From [Clostridium] clostridioforme AGR2157 (GTDB lineage: Bacteria > Bacillota > Clostridia > Lachnospirales > Lachnospiraceae), in assembly GCF_000424325.1 (NCBI RefSeq), contig NZ_AUJR01000003.1, positions 124,001 to 188,000 on the forward strand: DNA of 64,000 nt, read 5' to 3'. The notes under the pieces were generated by a model that worked only from the letters and a program-made list of their open reading frames with translations, was not told the DNA's origin and searched no databases. Positions within the stretch are counted from its first letter, which is position 1, and every line of letters starts with the position of its first letter. The translations under genes were made by a program, and so were the position numbers. Shown one piece after another: positions 24,856-33,173 of the stretch.

Positions 24856-25743
24856 GTGGCTGGATTAGACAGAAACATGCTGATGCTGATTAGGGCGTTA
24901 GCAGAAAACAGAATACAGGATGCTAAAAAGATAGCAATTACTTGTTGCGCCAATGACAGCACAAAGAAAAATGAGGGAACAATACAGTATTACAGAAAAC
25001 TACTGGAGAATGGTAATACGACGTTGTTTGAATTACCAGCAAATATTAAAGGGTTATTAAATATGCAGGATGTTTCGGGTTTTAGGGAGGACAGATACTA
25101 TCTTGGAAAACAGCAGGAAAAGCTGTTTGGAGATATTAAGCGAGGGGTGAGTGTGACATCGAAAATGATGGAATATGGAATTCCATACATGAACAGCACT
25201 CTCATATACGGAGAACCTGGAACAGGGAAAACGGAGTTTGCAAAGTATGTTGCCTTCAAACTGGGACTACCATATGCATATCTCAATTTTTCTTATTTGA
25301 TTGAATCCTACATGGGGAAAACATCACAGAACATACAAAAGGTGTTTGATTTCTGCAAGGGGCAACAATGCGTATTGATGCTGGACGAAGTGGATTGTAT
25401 TGGAATTGCCCGTGGTGGGGATAGCGGTGTAGATGGGGAATTGGCCAGAACTGTTATTTCCTTGATGCAAGCATTAGATAACCTCGCAGATGGACAAATC
25501 ATCATAGCAGCTACCAACAGAGCAGATAGGCTAGATAAAGCACTACTTAGGCGTTTTCAACGTAAAGAAGAATTTGTGCGCTATGACGAAGTGGAAGAAC
25601 TGGAAATGATAAGTACTTTTATCAACAGCGTTGATAAAACACTTATGTCAGAAGAAATGCTTACATATGCGAAAAAATCTCACACACAGGCGGAAACGGT
25701 TAATTATTTGATTGAGAAAATCGTTAAGCAGATAGTTCAATAA
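24856..25743 (+). CDS. AAA+ ATPase of FtsH/Cdc48-like core type
   Basis: 295 aa from a GTG start. An N-terminal helical part (1-100) precedes Walker A GEPGTGKT (119-126), Walker B VLMLDE (173-178), sensor 1 AATN and an arginine finger region LLRRFQRK. No protease or membrane segment is present. Such AAA proteins accompany phage genes for remodelling or defence; partner unknown. Confidence 0.75.
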   Translation: MAGLDRNMLMLIRALAENRIQDAKKIAITCCANDSTKKNEGTIQYYRKLLENGNTTLFELPANIKGLLNMQDVSGFREDRYYLGKQQEKLFGDIKRGVSVTSKMMEYGIPYMNSTLIYGEPGTGKTEFAKYVAFKLGLPYAYLNFSYLIESYMGKTSQNIQKVFDFCKGQQCVLMLDEVDCIGIARGGDSGVDGELARTVISLMQALDNLADGQIIIAATNRADRLDKALLRRFQRKEEFVRYDEVEELEMISTFINSVDKTLMSEEMLTYAKKSHTQAETVNYLIEKIVKQIVQ

Positions 25744-25768
25744 AATTAAGATTTAACGGAGGATTGTC

Positions 25769-25915
25769 ATGGTAAAGCCAATAGACGATTATGGGGAATT
25801 GCTATGCCCGGAGTGTAATACGATTATATGTTGTAATGAATGTGGTGATATGCCGGACAAGTGCCCACAGTGCGGTGAGGAAATTGATTACACGGATTAT
25901 GTTCAGATAGATTAA
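25769..25915 (+). CDS. 48-residue zinc-ribbon peptide
   Basis: CPEC, CCNEC and CPQCGEE give three Cys pairs. AACGGAGGATT precedes the ATG. One of a run of four small zinc proteins in this block. Confidence 0.6.
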   Translation: MVKPIDDYGELLCPECNTIICCNECGDMPDKCPQCGEEIDYTDYVQID

Positions 25916-25936
25916 TATTTTGAGGAGAAATGAACA

Positions 25937-26128
25937 ATGGTAAAAATCCAAAAATGTAAAAGACATGGAGTCTGTAATGATTGCGGCAGACAGCAGTCGA
26001 ATGATACGGAAATCTGGGAAATCAAAGCATCGACAACTGGGCAAGGCTGGACAACAATAATGCTTTGTAGAGACTGTATGTTGACATTGCATACGGCAAT
26101 GGTAATAGCGGCCACTCAGATAAACTGA
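25937..26128 (+). CDS. Small Cys-rich protein
   Basis: 63 aa with CKRHGVCNDCG and CRDC, a probable zinc site, ending in a hydrophobic helix. GAGGAGAAA precedes the ATG. Confidence 0.55.
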   Translation: MVKIQKCKRHGVCNDCGRQQSNDTEIWEIKASTTGQGWTTIMLCRDCMLTLHTAMVIAATQIN

Positions 26129-26146
26129 GATTAAGGAGGTTTATTC

Positions 26147-26329
26147 ATGAAAATAAAAGTAAAATGCCCATATTGTGGATTTGAAAATAATATCATAATC
26201 AATCCAGAGAACATAACAGAAAAACAGATTACTCTTTGTGATTGTGATAAAGGCGGATGCGATAGATACTTTGCTGCATTTGCAAAAGTAAAAGTACAAT
26301 GTGAAGGCAAGGCGATTGAAGGTTGTTAG
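26147..26329 (+). CDS. Small zinc-ribbon protein
   Basis: 60 aa; CPYCGFEN then CDCDKGGCDRYF resemble a Com-like or ribbon motif. AAGGAGGTTT precedes the ATG. Confidence 0.6.
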   Translation: MKIKVKCPYCGFENNIIINPENITEKQITLCDCDKGGCDRYFAAFAKVKVQCEGKAIEGC

Positions 26330-26365
26330 ACAAACTGACATTTGTGATACAGAGGAGGTGCCTGA

Positions 26366-26602
26366 TTGAGAAAGAAAGCAGACAGCAAGCAGGCCAAGGT
26401 CAACAAGGTCCTGCGGGAATCAGCTGTGGCAGCTTTGGCAGAATCAGCCGTCCGGGAACCGCCGCCGGATACACGGTCGGCCCGAATGCCGCCCTTTACA
26501 TACACAGTGGCCTGTCCGGTCCCGGAGCTGCGCCGGCCGCCGAAGGGAGTGATACGGTATTATGAGACAGTGCTACATAGACAACGGGCGTCACGGGTGT
26601 GA
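26366..26602 (+). CDS. Hypothetical basic phage protein
   Basis: 78 aa from TTG (GAGGAGGTG 6 nt upstream). Basic helical start, Pro-rich middle. It overlaps the start of the next Cys-rich frame by 41 nt, so one of the two may be spurious. Confidence 0.45.
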   Translation: MRKKADSKQAKVNKVLRESAVAALAESAVREPPPDTRSARMPPFTYTVACPVPELRRPPKGVIRYYETVLHRQRASRV

Positions 26603-26750
26603 TGGCAAGAGGACTAACAAGGGCAGGATACGGTACGGATGCTGGGCGTGCCCGTGGCTGGATGCGGGAGGAGGTGATGCCGATGAAACAGACAGAAGCG
26701 CTGGAAGAAGTGGCAAGGCTGGCAGCCAGGGAAGTTCTGAAAGAACATGA
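26562..26750 (+). CDS. Small Cys-rich protein (tentative)
   Basis: 62 aa; the first 34 residues (MRQCYIDNGRHGCDGK, then GCWACPWLD) look like a real zinc-binding peptide, while the rest overlaps the late regulator in another frame and is less protein-like. Confidence 0.4.
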   Translation: MRQCYIDNGRHGCDGKRTNKGRIRYGCWACPWLDAGGGDADETDRSAGRSGKAGSQGSSERT

Positions 26751-27183
26751 GAGACAGACCCGGAGGGAGAAGAAGGTCAAGGTATTCCAGAACACCAAGA
26801 AGCTGATGGAGAATTATAACCGGATTTGCCAGAGCGTGGAGGAGGGTGTGGCGGAACTGTCGGATATGGAAAACAGTGATGAGCTGGAGGAGTTCACGGA
26901 GGAGGACATTTTCATCAACAGCATCCTTAAAAGCAAGCTCCGAAGTATTGTCATGATAGGCCATATAGATAAGTGCCTGAAGCTCCTGGAGGATGAGGAG
27001 TGTCGGAAGAATACGCATGAGAAGTATCTGGCCTTCAAGTATTTCTATCTGGACGGGATGACCTATGAGAGCATTGCGGAGGTGTATGGATACGGGGAGC
27101 GGACGGCCAGGCGCTGGATTACGGAGCTTACGGGCATACTGAGCATATATCTGTTTGGGGCTGATGCCATCATGCTGGATTAG
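26683..27183 (+). CDS. ArpU-like late transcription regulator
   Basis: 166 aa. The C-terminal sigma-region-4-like HTH is YESIAEVYGYGERTARRWI. The N-terminal half is a charged helix (REKKVKVFQNTKKL). ArpU/sigma-like proteins at this position, last of the early operon, switch on late genes. The ATG at 26683 has GGAGG 8-9 nt upstream. A promoter-like region with three phased repeats starts 15 bp after its stop. Confidence 0.75.
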   Translation: MKQTEALEEVARLAAREVLKEHERQTRREKKVKVFQNTKKLMENYNRICQSVEEGVAELSDMENSDELEEFTEEDIFINSILKSKLRSIVMIGHIDKCLKLLEDEECRKNTHEKYLAFKYFYLDGMTYESIAEVYGYGERTARRWITELTGILSIYLFGADAIMLD

Positions 27184-27197
27184 GGGTTGACAAGAGC

Positions 27198-27243
27198 GTG
27201 TCAAAATCGTGTCCTTGTCATGTCCGGTTGGGCGATTTATAAT
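27198..27243 (+). promoter_or_regulatory. Candidate late promoter with three 11-bp-phased repeats
   Basis: GTGTC at 27198, GTGTC at 27209 and ATGTC at 27220 are spaced exactly 11 bp, followed 13 bp later by TATAAT (27238-27243). There is no -35 box at 17 bp, which fits activation by a protein bound to the repeats, plausibly the ArpU-like product. Confidence 0.6.
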
Positions 27244-27555
27244 TGTAATATGCAAAATTGGGTGATACAGAAAAGACTTGATTTTGCTTCCTCCTCACAA
27301 ATAGCGACTGCCAGGCATCACACCCTGGTAGCCGATTAACCGGCTTCGTGTAATCCCTCATAAGACAGGCCCGTACTTTAACGGGACAATGCCGCAGGGT
27401 ACGCAGGCGGTGAGGTATTTGGTTTTATTCCCCACGACATTATCCAGATACATAGACAGATTTTCTCCTTTTGATTAGTCCTTGCCAATGCGGCGGGGGC
27501 TTTTCTTTTGGCGGATTTTGGTGTATGATGGGGAAAAGGGGAGGGGAGGACCAAT
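27244..27555. other. Non-coding structured region
   Basis: About 310 bp with no credible gene. It has several small hairpins, such as GCCG-ATTAA-CCGGC (near 27332) and CCCGT-ACTTTA-ACGGG (near 27371-27386). It may be the late leader, a packaging site or an untranslated RNA; nothing decisive is visible. Confidence 0.4.
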
Positions 27556-28248
27556 ATGAACATATTAGAAAAGGCAACACAATTAGTTAAATCGAGTGAA
27601 GTAAAGGAAGCATCGTCAGATTTCATATCAGATGCTATGTCTGCCCTATCTGGAGATATTATGGCACTTGCGAGATTAATAAAATCTGGAAAGGCGGGAC
27701 CAGCATTTATTGAAATGCAGTTGTTTTTGGAGCGATTTGAGGCGTTCTTAGTAGGAAATTGTATCGATGACGAGAATATTAGGTCCATGGGTGAAGTCTT
27801 AAGTAAATATGAGGATGATCCAGAGTTTGCAAAGCGGATATTGGATAAGATTATTAAGGTGGATACATTACAAAAGACAAAATATATAACAAATTTGACA
27901 ATATGCTTTAGATATGGTTATTTATCAAAGAGACAATTTTTATCTTTATGCCGTATTGTTGGAGATGTATTGGAAGAAGATTTACAATATTTAAAAAAAC
28001 ATATTACAAAAAGTACCATTACCTTGGACGAATATACAGAAGAATTGCAAAACTATGGTTTGGTATATTTAGGGGATTCTGGATTGCTATATAGCGAGTT
28101 GGCTTTTAAATTGGATAAATATGCACTATCCTTTGGAGACAATAGGTATAAATATAATGGGGAAGAGGATTTTGTGCCCGTGGAGTTTCCACCGAAAGCG
28201 CAAATTGCATATGCTGGTAATCTGAAGCTGGATGGTGGTGATTTGTAG
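27556..28248 (+). CDS. AT-rich cargo gene of unknown function
   Basis: 230 aa, mostly helical, with no membrane segment. GGGGAGGACC precedes the ATG. It lies between the late regulator and the small terminase, where an HNH gene is more usual, and is more AT-rich than its neighbours, so it looks acquired. I do not recognise a domain; a prophage-borne defence role would be only a guess. Confidence 0.6.
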   Translation: MNILEKATQLVKSSEVKEASSDFISDAMSALSGDIMALARLIKSGKAGPAFIEMQLFLERFEAFLVGNCIDDENIRSMGEVLSKYEDDPEFAKRILDKIIKVDTLQKTKYITNLTICFRYGYLSKRQFLSLCRIVGDVLEEDLQYLKKHITKSTITLDEYTEELQNYGLVYLGDSGLLYSELAFKLDKYALSFGDNRYKYNGEEDFVPVEFPPKAQIAYAGNLKLDGGDL

Positions 28249-28465
28249 GATATAAGAAGATTTCGCCTCATCACTGTAGATGTTGGTACGATGTTAAGGG
28301 ACTCCGTTAGTTTAACGGCAGTGGGTTAAATATCACTCCCTACTTAGATAGATATTGCAGTGCCTTGATTTTCTGGCTTGGATTAGCCCCAGCTAGAACA
28401 GGAGGGACGTTTTTATAAAAGGAAGGGTATGGTAGATGTATGTTCTAATATGGAGGATAGCAATT
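28249..28465. other. Non-coding spacer with hairpin
   Basis: No gene. It contains CCGTTAGTTTAACGG (near 28304-28318), close to the CCGTACTTTAACGG hairpin on the other side of the preceding gene. The two similar elements bracket that gene. Confidence 0.4.
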
Positions 28466-28930
28466 ATGAAATTGGATATGGAAAGCAGGCGGGCTTTAGG
28501 AGCAAATGCGTTTTATAAAACTGGTGCCAAGGAATATTTAGGAATTATAAATAATCCAAACGGAGGCGCAGAAGAAGCTATGGCCGCCATCCCAGCAATA
28601 GTTAATCTATCATTTTCGATAGAGTTATTTTTAAAAAGTTTAAAACCTGATTTAAGAGGACATAAAATTAAAGAGTTATTTGATAGCCAAGATGATGATA
28701 CCAAAATTGTTATAAAGCGATTGGTTGTTAGTGCATGTAATGAGGTGGATTCAAATTATGATGAAAATGATTTTGTTGATGATGTTGTAAAAATGTCAGA
28801 TTCATTTGTGGAATGGAGGTATTTCTTTGAGGCATCAAGAAATGCCAGAATTTTATTTATATATAATTTTGCATCCATATTACATGGATTGTTTGAAATC
28901 CAAACAAAAGGCATAGATGCTTTAAAATGA
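28466..28930 (+). CDS. HEPN-like cargo protein
   Basis: 154 aa starting MKLDMESRRALGANAFYK; GGAGG lies 9-10 nt before the ATG. The helical segment NLSFSIELFLKSL followed by RGHKIKELF resembles HEPN-fold proteins, a fold frequent in antiviral RNases and toxins. A clear Rx4-6H catalytic motif is not evident, so activity is uncertain. It is AT-rich and adjacent to another cargo gene. Confidence 0.55.
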   Translation: MKLDMESRRALGANAFYKTGAKEYLGIINNPNGGAEEAMAAIPAIVNLSFSIELFLKSLKPDLRGHKIKELFDSQDDDTKIVIKRLVVSACNEVDSNYDENDFVDDVVKMSDSFVEWRYFFEASRNARILFIYNFASILHGLFEIQTKGIDALK

Positions 28931-28992
28931 ATTTATTTAGGGCCACCCCCCCCCCGGGGCGGCTCTTTTCTGTACCCAAAGGAGGTGAGCCC

Positions 28993-29544
28993 ATGGCATT
29001 AACGCCAAAACAGAAGAGATTTGCAGATGAATACCTGATTGACCTTAATGCCACCAGGGCGTACAAGGTTGCATATCCAAAGGTCAAGAAGGACGAATCT
29101 GCAAGAGTAAATGGAAGTAAATTACTAACAAATACTAACGTTATGGCTTATATTGATGAACGTATGAGGGAACGCGAGAAGCGTACAGAGATTACCCAAG
29201 ACATGGTACTTAAGGAGCTGGCGAAATTAGGGTTCTTCGATATCAGGAAGCTGTTCGACGATAGAGGAAAACCGCTGGATATTAACGGCCTGGATAACGA
29301 GACGGCAGCGTGCATTGCCGGTCTGGAAGTAATGGATGTTTACGAGGGGACTGGAGAGGATAAAGAATTTGTTGGATATATCAAAAAATATAAACTGTCC
29401 GATAAGCTTAAGGCCCTGGAATTAATTGGACGGCATCTGGGCATGTTTAAGGATAAGGTAGAGCTGTCCGGCCAGATTGATACCACAAACCCTTACGCCG
29501 GTCTGACCACCGAGGAACTGAAGAAGCTTATTCATGGTGGTTAG
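28993..29544 (+). CDS. terS: Small terminase subunit
   Basis: 183 aa. The opening MALTPKQKRFADEYLIDLNA with TRAYKVAYPK is the classic phage terminase small-subunit HTH. It recognises the packaging site and recruits TerL. The ATG at 28993 follows AAAGGAGGTGAG. Its stop is followed by the HNH insertion rather than directly by terL. Confidence 0.93.
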   Translation: MALTPKQKRFADEYLIDLNATRAYKVAYPKVKKDESARVNGSKLLTNTNVMAYIDERMREREKRTEITQDMVLKELAKLGFFDIRKLFDDRGKPLDINGLDNETAACIAGLEVMDVYEGTGEDKEFVGYIKKYKLSDKLKALELIGRHLGMFKDKVELSGQIDTTNPYAGLTTEELKKLIHGG

Positions 29545-29571
29545 AGAAACCATAATCAGGGGGGGCGAAGA

Positions 29572-29607
29572 TAGAGCTTGCGCGGCGCGAGTTCTTTTTT
29601 TATTGCC
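29572..29607 (+). repeat. 36-bp direct repeat, copy 1 (terL coding sequence)
   Basis: Identical to 30243-30278. In the second copy it encodes LELARREFFFYC of TerL; here the same codons lie upstream of the HNH gene. The copies are 671 bp apart and bound the insertion. Confidence 0.95.
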
Positions 29608-29626
29608 CAAAACGGAGGGAGTTTAT

Positions 29627-30187
29627 ATGGAGGAATGGAAAGATATTGTTGGGTACGAAGGAATTTACCAGGTGTCAACAATGGGGCAGGTCAGGAGTTT
29701 GGATAGGGTAGTGAAAAACCATAGTAATACATATTATTTCAAAAAGGGAGAGATAAAGCATCAGAGACGAAAAAACAATGGATATTTGATAGTAGACTTG
29801 TACAGGGACAACCTACAGAAAACCTGCCATGTCCACAGGCTGGCTGCTGACGCATTTATTCCCAATCCAGATGGAAAAGAAACCGTGAACCATAAAGATG
29901 GCGTTGTGACGAATAATGTACTGGAAAATTTGGAGTGGGCAACACCCAAGGAACAGAACCTCCATTTCTACCATAATGGATTGAAGGCTCAAGGTAGTAT
30001 TCAAAAAGCAATTCGGGCTATGAATAAAGCTCAGATGAAAAGCGTGATGTGCATAGAGACTGGGACAGTTTATGACTCCCTTGAATCTGCGGCAAGAGCA
30101 CTTGGTAGAGGTGAAGGAAGTTTGATATGTGCGTGCTGCAGAGGAAAAAGAAAAAAGGCATATGGATATACCTGGAAGTACGCTTAA
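29627..30187 (+). CDS. HNH homing endonuclease (NUMOD4-HNH-NUMOD1 type)
   Basis: 186 aa. The N-terminal NUMOD4 motif (EEWKDIVGYEGIYQVSTMG, 2-20) is followed by an HNH core (VHRLAADAF, then VNHKDG and NNVLENLEW) and a C-terminal DNA-binding part (SLESAARALG). These are selfish nucleases that cut an uninterrupted allele. It is free-standing between terS and terL within a 671-bp unit bounded by the 36-bp repeat. Confidence 0.92.
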   Translation: MEEWKDIVGYEGIYQVSTMGQVRSLDRVVKNHSNTYYFKKGEIKHQRRKNNGYLIVDLYRDNLQKTCHVHRLAADAFIPNPDGKETVNHKDGVVTNNVLENLEWATPKEQNLHFYHNGLKAQGSIQKAIRAMNKAQMKSVMCIETGTVYDSLESAARALGRGEGSLICACCRGKRKKAYGYTWKYA

Positions 30188-30199
30188 AGGGGGTGATGA

Positions 30200-30400
30200 T
30201 TGGTAGTGGTTGATAGAAAGCTGATACGAACAGGAGCGATGTTAGAGCTTGCGCGGCGCGAGTTCTTTTTTTATTGCCATTTGAAAGCGCCAGATTTTTA
30301 CAAAGAGAGTCGGAAGTATCTGGTGGACCTATGTAAAGGATTTCAGGAGTTTATAGAGAGCGATGATGAAGTATTGGTTGTAAATGAACCACCCCGATAG
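30200..30400 (+). pseudogene. terL: Large terminase, N-terminal fragment
   Basis: 66 codons from a TTG behind GGGGGTG. LELARREFFFYCHLKAPDFY through VLVVNEPPR is the normal TerL start. The next codons should read HGKS (P-loop), but a TAG at 30398 begins an 8-nt insertion. The fragment therefore ends just before Walker A. Without the insertion the frame joins the downstream part exactly. Confidence 0.85.
30243..30278 (+). repeat. 36-bp direct repeat, copy 2
   Basis: Exact copy of 29572-29607, here in its original place inside terL. Confidence 0.95.
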
Positions 30401-30405
30401 ACTGC

Positions 30406-31614
30406 CACGGAAAGTCAAGGACAGCAGGCCTCCTGGTTGAGTGGGTGCTGGGCAACGACCAGACGCAGAAAATCATGACCGGCTCCTACAACGAGACACT
30501 TTCCACCATGTTCTCCAAGTCCGTCCGTAATGACATCCAGGAAGAGAAGGCAGATGAAAACCGCATTGTGTTCTCTGATATCTTCCCTGGGGTATCCATC
30601 AAGCGCGGTGACGGAGCCATGAATCTCTGGAGCCTGGAGGGCGGATACAACAACTACCTGGCCACGTCCCCGACCGGCACAGCCACCGGCTTCGGCGCCA
30701 CGCTGCTCATCATCGATGACCTCATCAAGAATTCTGAGGAAGCCAATAACGAGCTGACCAAGGAGAAACACTGGAACTGGTTTACGGACACGATGCTGTC
30801 CCGCCTGGAGGAAGACGGAAAAATTATCATTATCATGACACGGTGGGCCAGCGATGACCTGGCAGGACGGGCGCTGGAGCATTTCAAGGAGGCAGGGGCA
30901 AAGGTGCGGCATATCTCCATGAAAGCGCTCCAGAATCCAGACACACATGAGATGCTCTGTCCGGAGGTTCTGTCTTATAAATCCTACCAGGCGAAGATAC
31001 AGGCCATGGGTGCCGACATTGCATCAGCCAACTACCAGCAGGAACCGATTGACCTGAAGGGCAGGCTATACACCAGTTTCAAGACCTATTCAGGGGAACT
31101 GCCGCAGTTCAAGGAGATACGGAACTACACGGATACGGCGGATACCGGCGAGGATTACTTGTGTAGCATCAACTACGGCGTTACCTTTGCCAATGAAGCT
31201 TACGTACTGGATATCCTGTACACAAAGGAACCTATGGAAGTCACAGAACCGGCCACGGCCAGGATGTTGTTAGAAGGAGCGGTAAACCTGGCCAGGATTG
31301 AGTCTAACAATGGCGGCCGGGGCTTTGCAAGAAATGTACGCCGCATCCTGGAACAGGAACTGGGCAGCAATTATACGACGATAAAGTGGTTCACACAGAC
31401 ACAGAATAAACAGGCCCGCATTTATTCCAACTCTTCCTGGGTGATGCAGCATATCTATTACCCAGAGGATTGGAAGAACCGATGGCCTGAATACCATAAT
31501 GCAATGATAAAATACCAGCGCGAGGGTCAGAACAAGCATGATGATGCTCCGGATGCAACGACAGGTATTGCCGAGAACTGTGCCAAGAAGGGCGGAATCT
31601 CAGTTTTAAAATAA
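30406..31614 (+). pseudogene. terL: Large terminase, C-terminal fragment
   Basis: Resumes with HGKSRTAGLLVEWVLGN at 30406 and runs 402 codons to the stop. It contains Walker B (LLIIDDLI), IIIIMTRW and the nuclease region with a DDAPDATTG end. The first possible in-frame initiator is GTG at 30445, beyond the P-loop, so a separately translated product would lack ATP binding. Together the two parts would make a ~470-aa TerL, a normal size. Confidence 0.88.
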
Positions 31615-31627
31615 AGGAGGTGGTGGG

Positions 31628-33049
31628 ATGCCACAGATTATGACAATTGATATAGTAAAGGAGTTGATAAAGAGCTGTTCTGTTGGACATCGGCGTTTCA
31701 TAAGGGAATCCAAGGTAGCTGAGCGGTATTATGAGAATAAGAACGACATCCTCTATGGGGCCAGAAAGAGCCGGGAGAATGACCCGCTGCGGAATGCGGA
31801 TAACCGCATACCGCGGAACTTCCACGGCCTGCTTGTCAACCAGAAGGCAGCCTACATGTTTTCTGCCCCGCCGCTGTTTGATGTGGGAAATGAAAAGGCG
31901 AATAGGCAGATAGCAGACCTGCTGGGTGACAAATATGCGAAGGTATGCAAGGACCTGTGCGTCAAGGCCTCAAACTGCAAGGTAGCATGGCTGCACTACT
32001 GGGAGGATGATGACGGGAACTGGAAGTATGGGACCATAGACCCGAAGCAGATTATCCCGGTGTATTCCACAGACCTGGACCGACAGTTAGATGCCGTGTT
32101 GCGGAATTATAAGACAAGGGATGCCGTGGATGGAAAGGTAATCTATGTCTGGGAATACTGGACGGCAGAAAGGTGCTGCGTGTATAAGAAAAAGAGCAGT
32201 TCCATTTCAGAAACGGGATTAGAGGCATATAACATATTCGAAATGGCTGATTCCCCAGACGAAAGCACACAGATGGTTAATGACTTTGAGCATGGACTTG
32301 GAGAAGTGCCATTTATACCATTCTACAATAATAACATTCTCATGGATGATTTGGTCAACGTGAAGCCGCTGATTGATGCCTATGACAAGGTATTCAGCGG
32401 CTTTTTGAATGACCTGGAGGATATACAGGAAATCATCTTTATCCTGACCAACTACGGGGGAGAGGACCTAAAGACATTTGTAAGCGACCTGAAACAATAT
32501 AAGGCAATCAAGGTGGAGACTGATGGTACCGGAGGAGGTGGAGGCGTGGAGGCTCTGACTATCAGTATCCCGATTGAAGCCAGAGAGAAGTTCTTGGAAA
32601 TTACCAGGAAGGCAATCTTTGAACAGGGGATGGGAGTGGACCCGGACCCGCAGAAGTTCGGCAATACTTCAGGGGAAGCACTTAAATACCTGTATTCTCT
32701 TTTGGAGCTGAAGGCGGGCCTGATGGAGACGGAGTTTAAGCTTGGTTTCGGACGGCTGGTACGTGCAATCTGCCGGCATCTGGGTTTTGAGTGCAAACAG
32801 ATAACACAGACCTGGACCAGGACAGCTATCCGAAGCGAATCGGAACTGGCTGACATTGCTACGAAGAGCGTGGGCATCATCTCCCATAAGACCATTCTTA
32901 AGAACCACCCATGGGTGGAAAATGCAGAAGAGGAAGAAAAGCAGCTGAAGAGGGAAGAAGAGGAAGATGTCCAGAAGGTGGATATCTACCAGCAAGCCTT
33001 TAAGCAGGGAGGGCAGCAGGAAGAGAAAGGTGGTGAGGGGGATGGATAA
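31628..33049 (+). CDS. Portal protein (SPP1 gp6-like)
   Basis: 473 aa. The dodecameric portal forms the DNA entry channel at one capsid vertex. NDPLRNADNRIPRNFHGLLV and the C-terminal acidic, coiled-coil tail (ENAEEEEKQLKREEEEDVQK) fit the phage portal SPP1 family. AAAGGAGGTGG precedes the ATG; it lies directly after terL. Confidence 0.9.
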   Translation: MPQIMTIDIVKELIKSCSVGHRRFIRESKVAERYYENKNDILYGARKSRENDPLRNADNRIPRNFHGLLVNQKAAYMFSAPPLFDVGNEKANRQIADLLGDKYAKVCKDLCVKASNCKVAWLHYWEDDDGNWKYGTIDPKQIIPVYSTDLDRQLDAVLRNYKTRDAVDGKVIYVWEYWTAERCCVYKKKSSSISETGLEAYNIFEMADSPDESTQMVNDFEHGLGEVPFIPFYNNNILMDDLVNVKPLIDAYDKVFSGFLNDLEDIQEIIFILTNYGGEDLKTFVSDLKQYKAIKVETDGTGGGGGVEALTISIPIEAREKFLEITRKAIFEQGMGVDPDPQKFGNTSGEALKYLYSLLELKAGLMETEFKLGFGRLVRAICRHLGFECKQITQTWTRTAIRSESELADIATKSVGIISHKTILKNHPWVENAEEEEKQLKREEEEDVQKVDIYQQAFKQGGQQEEKGGEGDG

Positions 33050-33173
33050 ACAGATTAAGATAGAAATTGATACAAAGGATTTGGACGATGCTTTGGAGAA
33101 AGCGAATAAACTTTTAGAACTTTTAAAGGAGGTTCAACAGATTGTTTATTCGCTTTCTAATTCAAATATCTAA
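33042..33173 (+). CDS. 43-residue coiled-coil peptide
   Basis: MDKQIKIEIDTKDLDDALEK followed by a Leu-heptad helix. It overlaps the portal stop by 8 nt and has GGTGAGGGGG upstream. Its stop meets the stop of a convergent frame at 33170. Unknown. Confidence 0.6.
   Translation: MDKQIKIEIDTKDLDDALEKANKLLELLKEVQQIVYSLSNSNI

Noticed and set aside
26614-27255. A 213-codon leftward frame opposite the ArpU-like gene
   Set aside because: Antisense shadow; the rightward frame has an HTH, a ribosome site and phage synteny.
27290-27420. tRNA or known structured RNA after the late regulator
   Set aside because: Small hairpins with D-arm-like bases are present but no cloverleaf or recognised RNA family can be built.
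29572-30278. Insertion sequence carrying the HNH gene
   Set aside because: No transposase or terminal inverted repeats; the direct repeat is terL coding sequence, not a short target duplication.
30200-31614. Group I intron, intein or translational bypass in terL
   Set aside because: The interruption is only 8 nt, with no room for an intron or intein, and no matching take-off and landing codons flank it.
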